A DNA stretch of 64,000 bases from Pseudomonadales bacterium (GTDB lineage Bacteria; Pseudomonadota; Gammaproteobacteria; Pseudomonadales; Ketobacteraceae). Positions 47,607-55,326 of this stretch are shown piece by piece. The first letter of the stretch is position 1, and every line of letters starts with the position of its first letter. The stretch lies in NCBI GenBank assembly GCA_002708905.1, contig PAPM01000011.1, forward strand, positions 62,001 to 126,000, in the 5' to 3' direction. A program made the translations under genes and the position numbers. Under the pieces are notes generated by a model. The model had not been told where the DNA came from. It did no database searches and was given only the letters and a program-made list of their open reading frames with translations.

Positions 47607-49043
47607 TTAGACCAGAATGAGCGTGGCTAAGCCCAGGAACAGGAAAAAGCCCATACTGTCGGTGGCAAACGTCAGCACAACGGAAGAGCCCATGGCGGGG
47701 TCTTTGTGCAACTTATCCAGCAAAATCGGCACGCTGATGCCGATCAGGGCAGCCAACAGCAGGTTTAATGTAACCGCCGCCATCATCACCATCCCTAACA
47801 GCATACTGTTGTAGAGCAGCCAGGCAGCCAACCCCAGCAGGGTGCCCCACAGGATGCCGTTGACCAGGCTGATGGTCAGCTCCTTGCGATAGATGTACCC
47901 CAGGTTGCCGGTCTGAATTTGCTCCATTGCCAGACCCCGGATCACCAGGGCGGCGGTCTGGTTGCCGGTGTTGCCTCCCACACTGGCGACGATGGGCATC
48001 AGGGTGGCAAGGGCCACCAGTTGCTGGATGGTTCCCTCAAACACGCTGATAAAGCGGGTTGCCAGAAATGCCGTAAACAGGTTGATCACCAGCCAGGGCC
48101 AACGTTCCCGGGCGCCTTCCAATATGGGGCCGAACAGATCCGTATCGGCTTTCAGGCCCTCTTTGGCCAGGGCCTGGTTTTCGGCCACTTCGCGCAGGTA
48201 GTCCATAATGGTTTCCACCCGTAGCCGCCCCACCAGGCGCCGGTGCTCATCCACTACCGGCGCGGAAATCAGATCGTAGCGCTCAAATGCCTGTCCGGCA
48301 TCTTCTGCGTCATCGTCGGGGGAGAAACTCACCACATCTTTATCCATACAGTCTCGAATCAAGGTGTGATCAGGGTGGCGCATCAAGTCAATCAGCGGGA
48401 CGATCCCAACCAGTTGGTGGTGCCTGTTGGTGACAAACAGTTTGTCGGTTTGTGGTGGAAGTTCCGGCGCTGAGCGTACCCGTTCGATGGCCTCATGGAT
48501 GGAACAGCCTTCGTCTACTGTGAGGCTGTCCCGGCTCATATTGTCGCCGACGGTACCTTCGGGGTAAGCAATCGTTTGGGTGACCCAATGTCGCTCGTTG
48601 GCTTCCAGGGCGTTGATGGCCTGGCGCAATACGTGATTGGGAATGAGGTCGTCGATTTCGGTGAGTTCGTCGCTGTCCAGTGATTCCAGGATGGCAAGCA
48701 GTCGGGTCTCATCGGTCAGTTCAATCAGGTCTTCGGCAACGGAATCGTTTAGTTCCAGTAATACGCCAGCGGCAACCGGGTTTGGGAGTTCTTGCCACAC
48801 TGTATGCCGTTTGTCGGCCGGCAGCATATTCAGCAGGTGGCCGATATCGGCTTTGTTCAGTTTGTTCAGCTCGCGTACCAGGGCAGCGCTTTGCTGACGA
48901 TGAACCAGGTTTTCAATCAGGTCGGATCGGTTTTGCTGTTGGCGATGGGTAACCGTCTCAACCACAGACTGTCGTTGCAGTTGAGCAAGGACCGGCGCCA
49001 GGCGCTCGGCCAGCTTTTTCGGGCGTTCATCCGGTTGGGTCAT
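47607..49043 (-). CDS. mgtE: Magnesium transporter MgtE
   Basis: MgtE is a Mg2+-gated Mg2+ channel of the inner membrane. The 478 residues contain an N-terminal helical domain (MLPADKRHTVWQEL), paired CBS domains (about 160-290) that sense Mg2+, and five C-terminal transmembrane helices. The pore signature VASVGGNTGNQTAALVIRGLA lies between helices. It lies 53 bases before the repeat-protein gene in the same direction. Confidence 0.96.
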   Translation of the reverse strand: MTQPDERPKKLAERLAPVLAQLQRQSVVETVTHRQQQNRSDLIENLVHRQQSAALVRELNKLNKADIGHLLNMLPADKRHTVWQELPNPVAAGVLLELNDSVAEDLIELTDETRLLAILESLDSDELTEIDDLIPNHVLRQAINALEANERHWVTQTIAYPEGTVGDNMSRDSLTVDEGCSIHEAIERVRSAPELPPQTDKLFVTNRHHQLVGIVPLIDLMRHPDHTLIRDCMDKDVVSFSPDDDAEDAGQAFERYDLISAPVVDEHRRLVGRLRVETIMDYLREVAENQALAKEGLKADTDLFGPILEGARERWPWLVINLFTAFLATRFISVFEGTIQQLVALATLMPIVASVGGNTGNQTAALVIRGLAMEQIQTGNLGYIYRKELTISLVNGILWGTLLGLAAWLLYNSMLLGMVMMAAVTLNLLLAALIGISVPILLDKLHKDPAMGSSVVLTFATDSMGFFLFLGLATLILV

Positions 49044-49115
49044 GCTGCGTACCGGCGGTGGTTTCGGGTGGGCTGATTGTACATCAGCTCATTTGACAGC
49101 GTAGTGGATGGATAC

Positions 49116-49142
49116 AAAAAAGGCCGCGAGTCGCGGCCTTTT
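49116..49142 (-). terminator. Rho-independent terminator of the small beta-barrel gene
   Basis: GGCCGCG and CGCGGCC pair (49122-49128 with 49132-49138) around a 3-base loop. The A run at 49116-49121 gives a T tail when read on the - strand, just after the gene ending at 49157. Confidence 0.88.
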
Positions 49143-49156
49143 CTAATCGCTCGAAC

Positions 49157-49669
49157 TTAGAAACGCCATTTGCCGTTAAAGCTGAGGCCTTCCAGTTCGT
49201 AATCGGTTTTGTCCTGCAGCATCATCCACTCCAGGCCCACGCTGAAGTTACCCAACTCGACGTCGGCACCCACACCGTAGGAAAGATCGGATTCGGTGTA
49301 GTCGAGGGGTTCCCCCCAAAATTCCAGGTCAACTTTGGTGTAGCCCAGAATTACATAGGGGAACACCATGTCGGCGAAGGTCATGCCGCCTTTAACGTAG
49401 AAACCGACCAATTCGTCAACCTTCAGCGCGGCACCTTGAACATTGTCATCGCTCAGGCTGCGCCCAAAACGACCTTCCACCTGAAAGTTTTCATTCAGAT
49501 TGCCACCGATGACAAAGGCCAGACCATCAGGCTCCAGGTCATCCAGGTCGGATGTGCTGAATGTGTAGAGGTTATACTGCGCACCCAGATACAAGTCATC
49601 AGCCAGAGCTTGCTGGGATCCACATACCAGTCCCGTGGCCATTGCTGCGGCGATCAGTGTTTTTTTCAT
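49157..49669 (-). CDS. Small outer-membrane beta-barrel protein
   Basis: A 170-residue exported protein: signal peptide to about residue 23 (QQALA-DDL), then alternating hydrophobic/polar strands with many Gly and aromatics. It ends in the C-terminal Phe motif (NGKWRF) recognised by the BAM complex. The pattern fits an eight-stranded barrel of the OmpW/OmpA type, but no exact family is claimed. AGGA lies near the ATG. It has its own terminator, so it is a single-gene unit. Confidence 0.88.
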   Translation of the reverse strand: MKKTLIAAAMATGLVCGSQQALADDLYLGAQYNLYTFSTSDLDDLEPDGLAFVIGGNLNENFQVEGRFGRSLSDDNVQGAALKVDELVGFYVKGGMTFADMVFPYVILGYTKVDLEFWGEPLDYTESDLSYGVGADVELGNFSVGLEWMMLQDKTDYELEGLSFNGKWRF

Positions 49670-49887
49670 GGAGAAGGTCCTCGCTTACCTTTTGCTTTAA
49701 GTGCTTTATTGTTCTGTTGTGCGCGCCCGTTGTTGTTGGCTTTTGAGAATGTACTCGCGCGTTATGAGGAATATAGTGGACTTATTGCGATAGAGCAAAA
49801 GGTTATTGGCTGTTATAAGGACAAAAAGGTGTGATAAAACGCCGCGTTAACCGGGTATGGCAAGTCAGCGCGGCTTTAATTGGGTAT

Positions 49888-50205
49888 TCAGGAGTGTTTG
49901 TTTCTCTCGTTATCATCCATGACATTGGATATATGTTGGCCATCTTCCAGTGTCTCAAACATATCTGAGGCCAGTTCACCCACTTTCTGGTTTATTTCAC
50001 GAATTTTTTCATACACCATGCCGATGGTTTGCTGGTTCTTGTCCCGGAGCTTTTGGCTTTCTTCATCCAGCAGCCCGGAGCGTTCCAGGGCTTCGAAGGG
50101 CATATCGGCGATGGATTTGTGAACATCCTCCACCGTGCGGGCGCCATTGTCGATGGCGGTCTGAATCATATCTTTTAACAGTTCTACTTTGTTCAAGAGT
50201 CCCAT
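49888..50205 (-). CDS. Small helical protein of unknown function
   Basis: Not recognised. A 105-residue cytoplasmic protein, almost entirely helical and charged (MGLLNKVELLKDMIQTAIDNGARTVEDVHKSIADMPFEALERSG...). It has no Cys, signal or membrane segment. AGGAACAC lies before the ATG. The gap to the downstream barrel gene is about 220 bases. The amphipathic helices recall small phasin-like or lipid-associated proteins, but this is not established. Confidence 0.72.
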   Translation of the reverse strand: MGLLNKVELLKDMIQTAIDNGARTVEDVHKSIADMPFEALERSGLLDEESQKLRDKNQQTIGMVYEKIREINQKVGELASDMFETLEDGQHISNVMDDNERNKHS

Positions 50206-50284
50206 GCTGTGTTCCTGTTTTCCGGTTGTCTACCTTAATATGCAATTTAAGGATATAGCATTAAAGGCAGACAACCGGAAGCGA

Positions 50285-51412
50285 TCATTTGGCCGCAGTG
50301 GGGAATGAGTATTTCCAAACCCGCTGCAGAACCGTTCCATATTGCTTCCAGAACGGCCCGGTGTTGTAGGGCAGACCGTATTTCTCACAGATCTCCTGGA
50401 CCCGCGGTCCCATTTCCTCGTAACGGTTGGCGGGAATATCCGGGAACAGGTGGTGCTCGATCTGGTAACTGAGGTGGCCGCTCATGATGTGCAGCAACTT
50501 GCCACCCTCCAGATTGCTGGAACCCAGCAATTGACGGTAATACCACTCGCCTTTGGTTTCGTTTTCACATTCTTCCTCGGTGAACGCCTGTGCCTGCTCC
50601 GTGAAGTGTCCACAGAAGATAATGGCGGAGGCCCACAGATTACGGCCCAAGTTGGCCAGGGCGTTGCCCAGCATGACCTTCCAGAAGAAAGGACCGGCCA
50701 GGGCAGGGAAGAAGATGTAATCCTTGAACACCTGCTTGGCACCTTTACGGAACAGGCCTTTCAGGTAGGGCTTTTTCTCTTCCAGGTCGAAGGTGCCATC
50801 GCGCAAGCGTTCACTTTCCAGCTCATGCAGGGCAACACCCCACTGGAAGAAAATACTCAGCAAAGCAAAGTACACAGTTTGAATGCTGCGCATCGGATGC
50901 CAGGGGGTGTCGTCGGACAGTCTCAGCACAGCATAACCATAGTCACGGTCCTTGCCGATAATGTTGGTGAACGTGTGATGTTCATAGTTATGGGTGCGTT
51001 TCCAGGAACCGGCGTCACAGGCCGTATCCCACTCGAAGTTTTTGGAGTGCATTTTGGGATCATTGGTCCAGTCGAACTGGCCGTGCATGATGTTGTGTCC
51101 CACTTCCATGTTGTCCATGATTTTGGAAACGGACAGTGCCGCGACACCCAGCATAAAAGGTACCGGGGTGAAGCTGAAATGAATCAGGGTGCGTCCGGCA
51201 ATTTCCAGGTAACGTTGCACGCGGATGATGTTCTTCATGTAGTCCACGTCGGATTGCCCAAGGTCGGCAACGATTTCAGCGCGCAGGTCATCAAAGTCTT
51301 TTTGCAGACTGTCGAACTGCTCTTTGGTGAGACGACGGTTGCCTTGGGCGCCGTTGAATTTGACTTCTTCCGGGCGTAACTGTTCTACATTCGGTTGAGT
51401 TGCAGTAGTCAT
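50285..51412 (-). CDS. desB: Membrane fatty-acyl desaturase (DesB-like)
   Basis: A 375-residue di-iron desaturase likely acting on acyl-CoA at Delta-9. The three histidine clusters are GHNIMHG, HNYEHH and QIEHH, and membrane helices lie between them. The gene follows a ferredoxin-reductase gene by 16 bases, and a divergent TetR regulator lies beyond. This is the arrangement of desB, desC and desT in Pseudomonas aeruginosa, where exogenous saturated acyl-CoAs are desaturated. GAGGTAAC precedes the ATG. The symbol rests on this synteny. Confidence 0.9.
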   Translation of the reverse strand: MTTATQPNVEQLRPEEVKFNGAQGNRRLTKEQFDSLQKDFDDLRAEIVADLGQSDVDYMKNIIRVQRYLEIAGRTLIHFSFTPVPFMLGVAALSVSKIMDNMEVGHNIMHGQFDWTNDPKMHSKNFEWDTACDAGSWKRTHNYEHHTFTNIIGKDRDYGYAVLRLSDDTPWHPMRSIQTVYFALLSIFFQWGVALHELESERLRDGTFDLEEKKPYLKGLFRKGAKQVFKDYIFFPALAGPFFWKVMLGNALANLGRNLWASAIIFCGHFTEQAQAFTEEECENETKGEWYYRQLLGSSNLEGGKLLHIMSGHLSYQIEHHLFPDIPANRYEEMGPRVQEICEKYGLPYNTGPFWKQYGTVLQRVWKYSFPTAAK

Positions 51413-51428
51413 GTTGGTTACCTCGTCC

Positions 51429-52556
51429 TTAAATTTCTATGTCAACATTGCTGACCGGGGCAGAAACGCAAATGCGGATTTCTTCTTCATCGTTGCCGGA
51501 GAGTTCTCCGGTAACGACGTTGCGTACCTGTCCTGACTTCTTGGTGCACTTGCAGGTGTAGCAGATGCCCATGCGGCAGCCCGATGTGGGCTTCAGTCCT
51601 GCTTCTTCTGCCATATCCAGCAAGGTGCCGGGCTGATCGGTTGTGGTTTCGGTGGCGCTGTCGGTGAAGCGCACGGTGACCGGAGCACCGGCTTCCACTT
51701 TAACGGGGGGAAGGCCGAAGGCTTCTTCCCGCACGCACTTCAGGTCGAAACCGGCATCCTGCAGCAGGGACTTGGCGATTTCCCGAAAGGGATGCGGGCC
51801 GCACAGATAAATGATTTCCGGTTTGTTCTTCAGCAGTGCTGCGATGTGCTCAGCGCAAATGGGAGATTGCGGCAGTTTGTGCTTGCTGTCGCTTTCGTCG
51901 TAACTGGCAATCAGATGGCTGTCCAAGCGTCGGTTGGACTGGGTGATGGCGCGGATTTCGCTGCCAAAAATGAAGTCCTGGCTGGTATTGGCGAAGTACA
52001 GCACGGTAGCCGGCACCGGCATGTTGTGGGCGCTCAGCCAGCGTAACTGGGACATGATAGGGGTGATGCCGGAACCTGCAGCGATATAGCCAACGGCGGA
52101 ATCCACACCCTTATCCAAAGTGAAATCCCCGGCGGCCTGGCTGATGCCGATCACTGCGTTGGTGCGCAGGTTGTCGTGCATCCAGCCGGTGACTTTGCCG
52201 TTGGGGACTTTTTTCACTGTGATCGTGATGGTGCCGTCGTTCTTCCACTGATAGGGAGAGGAGGAGATGGTGAACGTGCGGGTGCTCATCACCCCGTTCA
52301 CGCTCAAAGTAATGTGGATATGCTGGCCGGCGGTAAAGCCTTTCCACTCGGCATTGGGTTGCAATACCCAGGTTTTGGTGTCGGCGGTCTCCTGTTTGAC
52401 CTCCAGGACTCTTGCCTTGCACTCCAGGGCGGACCACATAGGGTCAACGCCTTCCAGCAAATACTCAAAATATTCCCCAGCCCGATTGGTATTGAACAGG
52501 CTGCTGTTAATCCAGGTTTGGGCCTTCTTCAGAAATTTTGTGCGGGTTGAGTGCAT
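51429..52556 (-). CDS. desC: Ferredoxin reductase, electron donor to desaturase (DesC-like)
   Basis: A 375-residue oxidoreductase with an FAD/NAD(P)-binding half (RTFTISSSPYQ for flavin; IAAGSGITPIMSQLRW for NADPH). A C-terminal 2Fe-2S ferredoxin domain has the cluster cysteines in SGCRMGICYTCKC. It should pass electrons from NADPH to the desaturase encoded 16 bases downstream. GGAGGC lies before the ATG. A palindromic sequence related to one further upstream overlaps its start codon, suggesting repression by the neighbouring TetR protein. Confidence 0.92.
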   Translation of the reverse strand: MHSTRTKFLKKAQTWINSSLFNTNRAGEYFEYLLEGVDPMWSALECKARVLEVKQETADTKTWVLQPNAEWKGFTAGQHIHITLSVNGVMSTRTFTISSSPYQWKNDGTITITVKKVPNGKVTGWMHDNLRTNAVIGISQAAGDFTLDKGVDSAVGYIAAGSGITPIMSQLRWLSAHNMPVPATVLYFANTSQDFIFGSEIRAITQSNRRLDSHLIASYDESDSKHKLPQSPICAEHIAALLKNKPEIIYLCGPHPFREIAKSLLQDAGFDLKCVREEAFGLPPVKVEAGAPVTVRFTDSATETTTDQPGTLLDMAEEAGLKPTSGCRMGICYTCKCTKKSGQVRNVVTGELSGNDEEEIRICVSAPVSNVDIEI

Positions 52557-52596
52557 ACTTGTGCCTCCGTCTCTTTGTCTGTGTACAAGTGTGCAC
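52551..52596. promoter_or_regulatory. Paired palindromic operator upstream of desC
   Basis: GTGTACAAGTGTGCAC (52581-52596) is a near-perfect palindrome. GTGCATACTTGTGC (52551-52564), across the desC start, matches its reverse complement at 12 of 14 positions. Both lie between desC and the TetR gene and are probable DesT-type binding sites. Confidence 0.55.
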
Positions 52597-52794
52597 TATG
52601 TGAAAAACGAGTGTCAACAGTATTTCCGGAATAATTCTTTGTGTTGAGAATTTATCTATATAAAACAATGATATGAAAAATATTGGATTGTGTTCGAGTG
52701 TAAACTAAAGGGGTGTTTGGGTGCTGTTTTTCAGTTGTAGGGCGACAGGGCCAGCGACTGATTTCTGGCCATGGGTGTTTAGTTCGGCTTACAA

Positions 52795-52808
52795 TTGCAC
52801 ACTGACAC
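52795..52808. promoter_or_regulatory. Half-site of the DesT-type operator near the TetR start
   Basis: TTGCACACTGACAC shares the GTGTGCA half with the operator at 52581-52596 and lies 18 bases before the TetR ATG, so it may mediate autoregulation. Confidence 0.35.
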
Positions 52809-52825
52809 AAGGTGGGCTTATAAGA

Positions 52826-53458
52826 ATGAATAACCGTCAGGAACGGAAATTACAGACGCGGCAGTCCCTTATGAATGCGGCGCTGCAGTGGGTAGAAGAA
52901 GGGCAGCATTTCTCCAGTTTGAGTATCCGTGAGGTGGCCAAAAGGGCAGGGGTGGTCCCCACGGCGTTCTATCGGCATTTCAAAGACCTGGATGATCTGG
53001 CGCTTAATCTGGTCGATGAACTGAGTCTGGTGTTACGGCAGCTGATGCGGGAGGTGAGGCAGAATCGGGTCAATCCCCAGCATATTATTCGGGACTCAGT
53101 GCAGCAGTACTGCCAGTATGTGGTGACGCAGCGGGTTTTCTTTATGTTTATGTCCCAGTCCATGACGGGGGGATCGGCTGTTATCCGGCAGGCCGTACGC
53201 AGCGAGCTACAGTACTTTGCCAAAGAGCTGGTGGCCGACCTGCAACGCTTTAATCTTTTGCCCCACCTTGATGCCAATATGATGGATGTGCTGGCGGAAC
53301 TCACTATCTCGGTAATGGCGTTTGCGACAGTACAGTTGCTTGATCTTGCCGATGGCAGCAGCCAGGCACGTCAGGACTTTGAAAACAAACTGGCCCGGCA
53401 ATTACAGCTCATTTATGTGGGGGCTGAGAGCTGGAAGCGGGAACAGGAGCCGCGCTGA
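52826..53458 (+). CDS. desT: TetR-family regulator of desaturase genes (DesT/FabR-like)
   Basis: A 210-residue regulator with an N-terminal TetR helix-turn-helix (SSLSIREVAKRAGVVPTAFYRHFKDLDDLALNLVDEL) and a C-terminal acyl-CoA-sensing type domain. P. aeruginosa DesT responds to the saturated/unsaturated acyl-CoA ratio and controls desCB, and its position here is the same. The ATG at 52826 starts the conserved region and has AAGGTGG upstream; the frame is open further back. Its 3' end overlaps the convergent diguanylate cyclase gene by 50 bases. Confidence 0.9.
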   Translation: MNNRQERKLQTRQSLMNAALQWVEEGQHFSSLSIREVAKRAGVVPTAFYRHFKDLDDLALNLVDELSLVLRQLMREVRQNRVNPQHIIRDSVQQYCQYVVTQRVFFMFMSQSMTGGSAVIRQAVRSELQYFAKELVADLQRFNLLPHLDANMMDVLAELTISVMAFATVQLLDLADGSSQARQDFENKLARQLQLIYVGAESWKREQEPR

Positions 53459-55322
53459 GTTTGTCGCTGTCAACGCAGTACAGTGTTACCCGGTTGCGGC
53501 CATTGGCCTTGGATTGGTAGAGGGCCTCGTCCGCTTTTGCAAGCATGTCAGCGCAATCGTTATCGGTTGTGGGAACCGTTACCATCAGGCCAATACTCAC
53601 GGTTACCGGTACGGACTGGTTTTTTACCTTGAATTCCATGGACGCCACACATTCCCGAATTCTTTCCGCCACGGTGAGGGCGCCTTCTACCGCCGTTTCC
53701 GGCAGTAGTACACAAAACTCCTCTCCACCGTATCGGGTAGGACGGTCACTGGGCCAGCGCAGCCCTTTCCTGATGGCCTGGGCGACTTCCCGCAGGCATT
53801 CATCCCCGATCAGATGGCCATAGGTGTCGTTGAAGTGTTTGAAGTGATCGATATCCATTAACAGTAGTGCCATGGAGTGTTGGTAGCGGCTGCAGCGAGC
53901 GTATTCTTCCTCCAGTACCCGATCCAGAAAACGACGGTTTTTCAGGCCTGTGAGTTGATCCGTGTCACTCAGCTCCTCCAGTTTCTTATTCAACTGTTCT
54001 AATTCTATGGTCCTTTCCTGGACCCGGTGTTCCAGGGACTCTGTGGCCTGTTTCTGAATTTCGAGGGCCTGTTCTCGGGCGTGACGCAGTTCCCGTTCAG
54101 TGTTGAGGGCATCCTGCTGGGCTTCAAAACGCATGCGTCGTTCCTGATTGATGCGTTCGGCTAGAGCGAAGGAAAGCAGGGTGACCTCCAGTGCAGAGCC
54201 AATTTGGGTGGCATAGTCGGTAAACAGGTTCTTGGGCAGCAGATTGTATTTGCTGAAGGCGAGGATGATGCCGCCGCCGAGTAATGAGCTCCAGGCAATG
54301 GTGTAGTATTTGGCAGACAGGCCACCGCTGTACCAGCGGAAAACTCCGCTGGAGAAACCGTAGCAGCAGACCACCCCGGCGAACGGGATCAGGGTTCGAA
54401 TGACGATGTTATAGGGTAAGAGCAGGGCCATGATCATGATGATGCCGGCACCGCCGGCACAGACAAACCCGGCATAACGAATAGGACTCTTTAGTTCATA
54501 CAGGCGCAGGAAATTGTGTGTAAACAAGGAACCGAATGCCACAGCGGCGGAGAGTGTCACAAGAATCGCCTGGTCATTCCAGCGGGTGGCGTCAGGCCAC
54601 AGATACTGGAAAGCGAAGCCGCTCAGGCTGGCCAGAAACAAGGGCATACTGCAGACAAACAGCACATAGTACAGGTAGTTGCGCTCACCCACCGCCAGAT
54701 AAACGAACAGGTTATACACCACCATCACAAACATAATACCGTAGTACACCCCATGAATGAGGGTTTGCGTGCGGTCGTGGTTAAAGAAGGACTGCTCTTC
54801 CCACAGTGTTATCGGTACCTGAATAGAGCTGGAGCTGCGCACGCTTAAGTAGACCGTGAGCGTTTCATTGGGCTCCCATTGCAAAGGCATAACAAAGTTA
54901 CGGTGATTGATGGGTCGTTGATCGAAAGGGAGCTTGTCGCCCAGGTGCAGGGTTTGCTGCTGGTTGTTGCCCAGTATGTAAACGGAGAGATAGTCCAGAA
55001 CCGGATAGCTGATCTCCAGCAAGCGATCTAGTTTCCAGGCTTCCTGATTGGAAATACTGATGCGCAACCACCAGGTGGCATCGTTGTAACCATGGTTGAA
55101 CGCCTGGCGGTTGTTATGCTGCCAGGCGTTTTCGGGCAGGTTTTTGATATCGGCAATGTTCAGCAGGTTCTCGGAGTCCTGGTAGTAGTACAGGTAACTC
55201 GCCAATGGCTGCTGTTGCACTGATGTGTGAAGCTCGAAAGTTTCCGCCCATGATCTGGTGCACAGCAAAAGCAGTAGTAATACCCCATTTCTCATCAGTG
55301 TGATCTGCCATGATCTGTTCAT
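53409..55322 (-). CDS. 7TMR-DISM diguanylate cyclase (downstream paralogue)
   Basis: A 637-residue membrane receptor that makes c-di-GMP. It has a signal peptide, a 7TMR-DISM extracellular domain, seven transmembrane helices (about 195-390) and a coiled linker. A GGDEF domain follows, with the active-site RYGGEEF near 529. The product-inhibition I-site Arg is Trp here (WPSD), so feedback control is probably lost. ATG at 55322, with AAGGAT just upstream, follows directly on the upstream gene's stop, so it is chosen over an earlier in-frame start. It is a tandem duplicate of the next gene. Confidence 0.92.
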   Translation of the reverse strand: MNRSWQITLMRNGVLLLLLLCTRSWAETFELHTSVQQQPLASYLYYYQDSENLLNIADIKNLPENAWQHNNRQAFNHGYNDATWWLRISISNQEAWKLDRLLEISYPVLDYLSVYILGNNQQQTLHLGDKLPFDQRPINHRNFVMPLQWEPNETLTVYLSVRSSSSIQVPITLWEEQSFFNHDRTQTLIHGVYYGIMFVMVVYNLFVYLAVGERNYLYYVLFVCSMPLFLASLSGFAFQYLWPDATRWNDQAILVTLSAAVAFGSLFTHNFLRLYELKSPIRYAGFVCAGGAGIIMIMALLLPYNIVIRTLIPFAGVVCCYGFSSGVFRWYSGGLSAKYYTIAWSSLLGGGIILAFSKYNLLPKNLFTDYATQIGSALEVTLLSFALAERINQERRMRFEAQQDALNTERELRHAREQALEIQKQATESLEHRVQERTIELEQLNKKLEELSDTDQLTGLKNRRFLDRVLEEEYARCSRYQHSMALLLMDIDHFKHFNDTYGHLIGDECLREVAQAIRKGLRWPSDRPTRYGGEEFCVLLPETAVEGALTVAERIRECVASMEFKVKNQSVPVTVSIGLMVTVPTTDNDCADMLAKADEALYQSKANGRNRVTLYCVDSDKLSAAPVPASSSQPPHK

Positions 55323-55326
55323 ATCC

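Noticed and set aside
50342-51379. A 345-codon open frame on the + strand
   Set aside because: Antisense to the desaturase gene with its three histidine clusters; no promoter or ribosome site.
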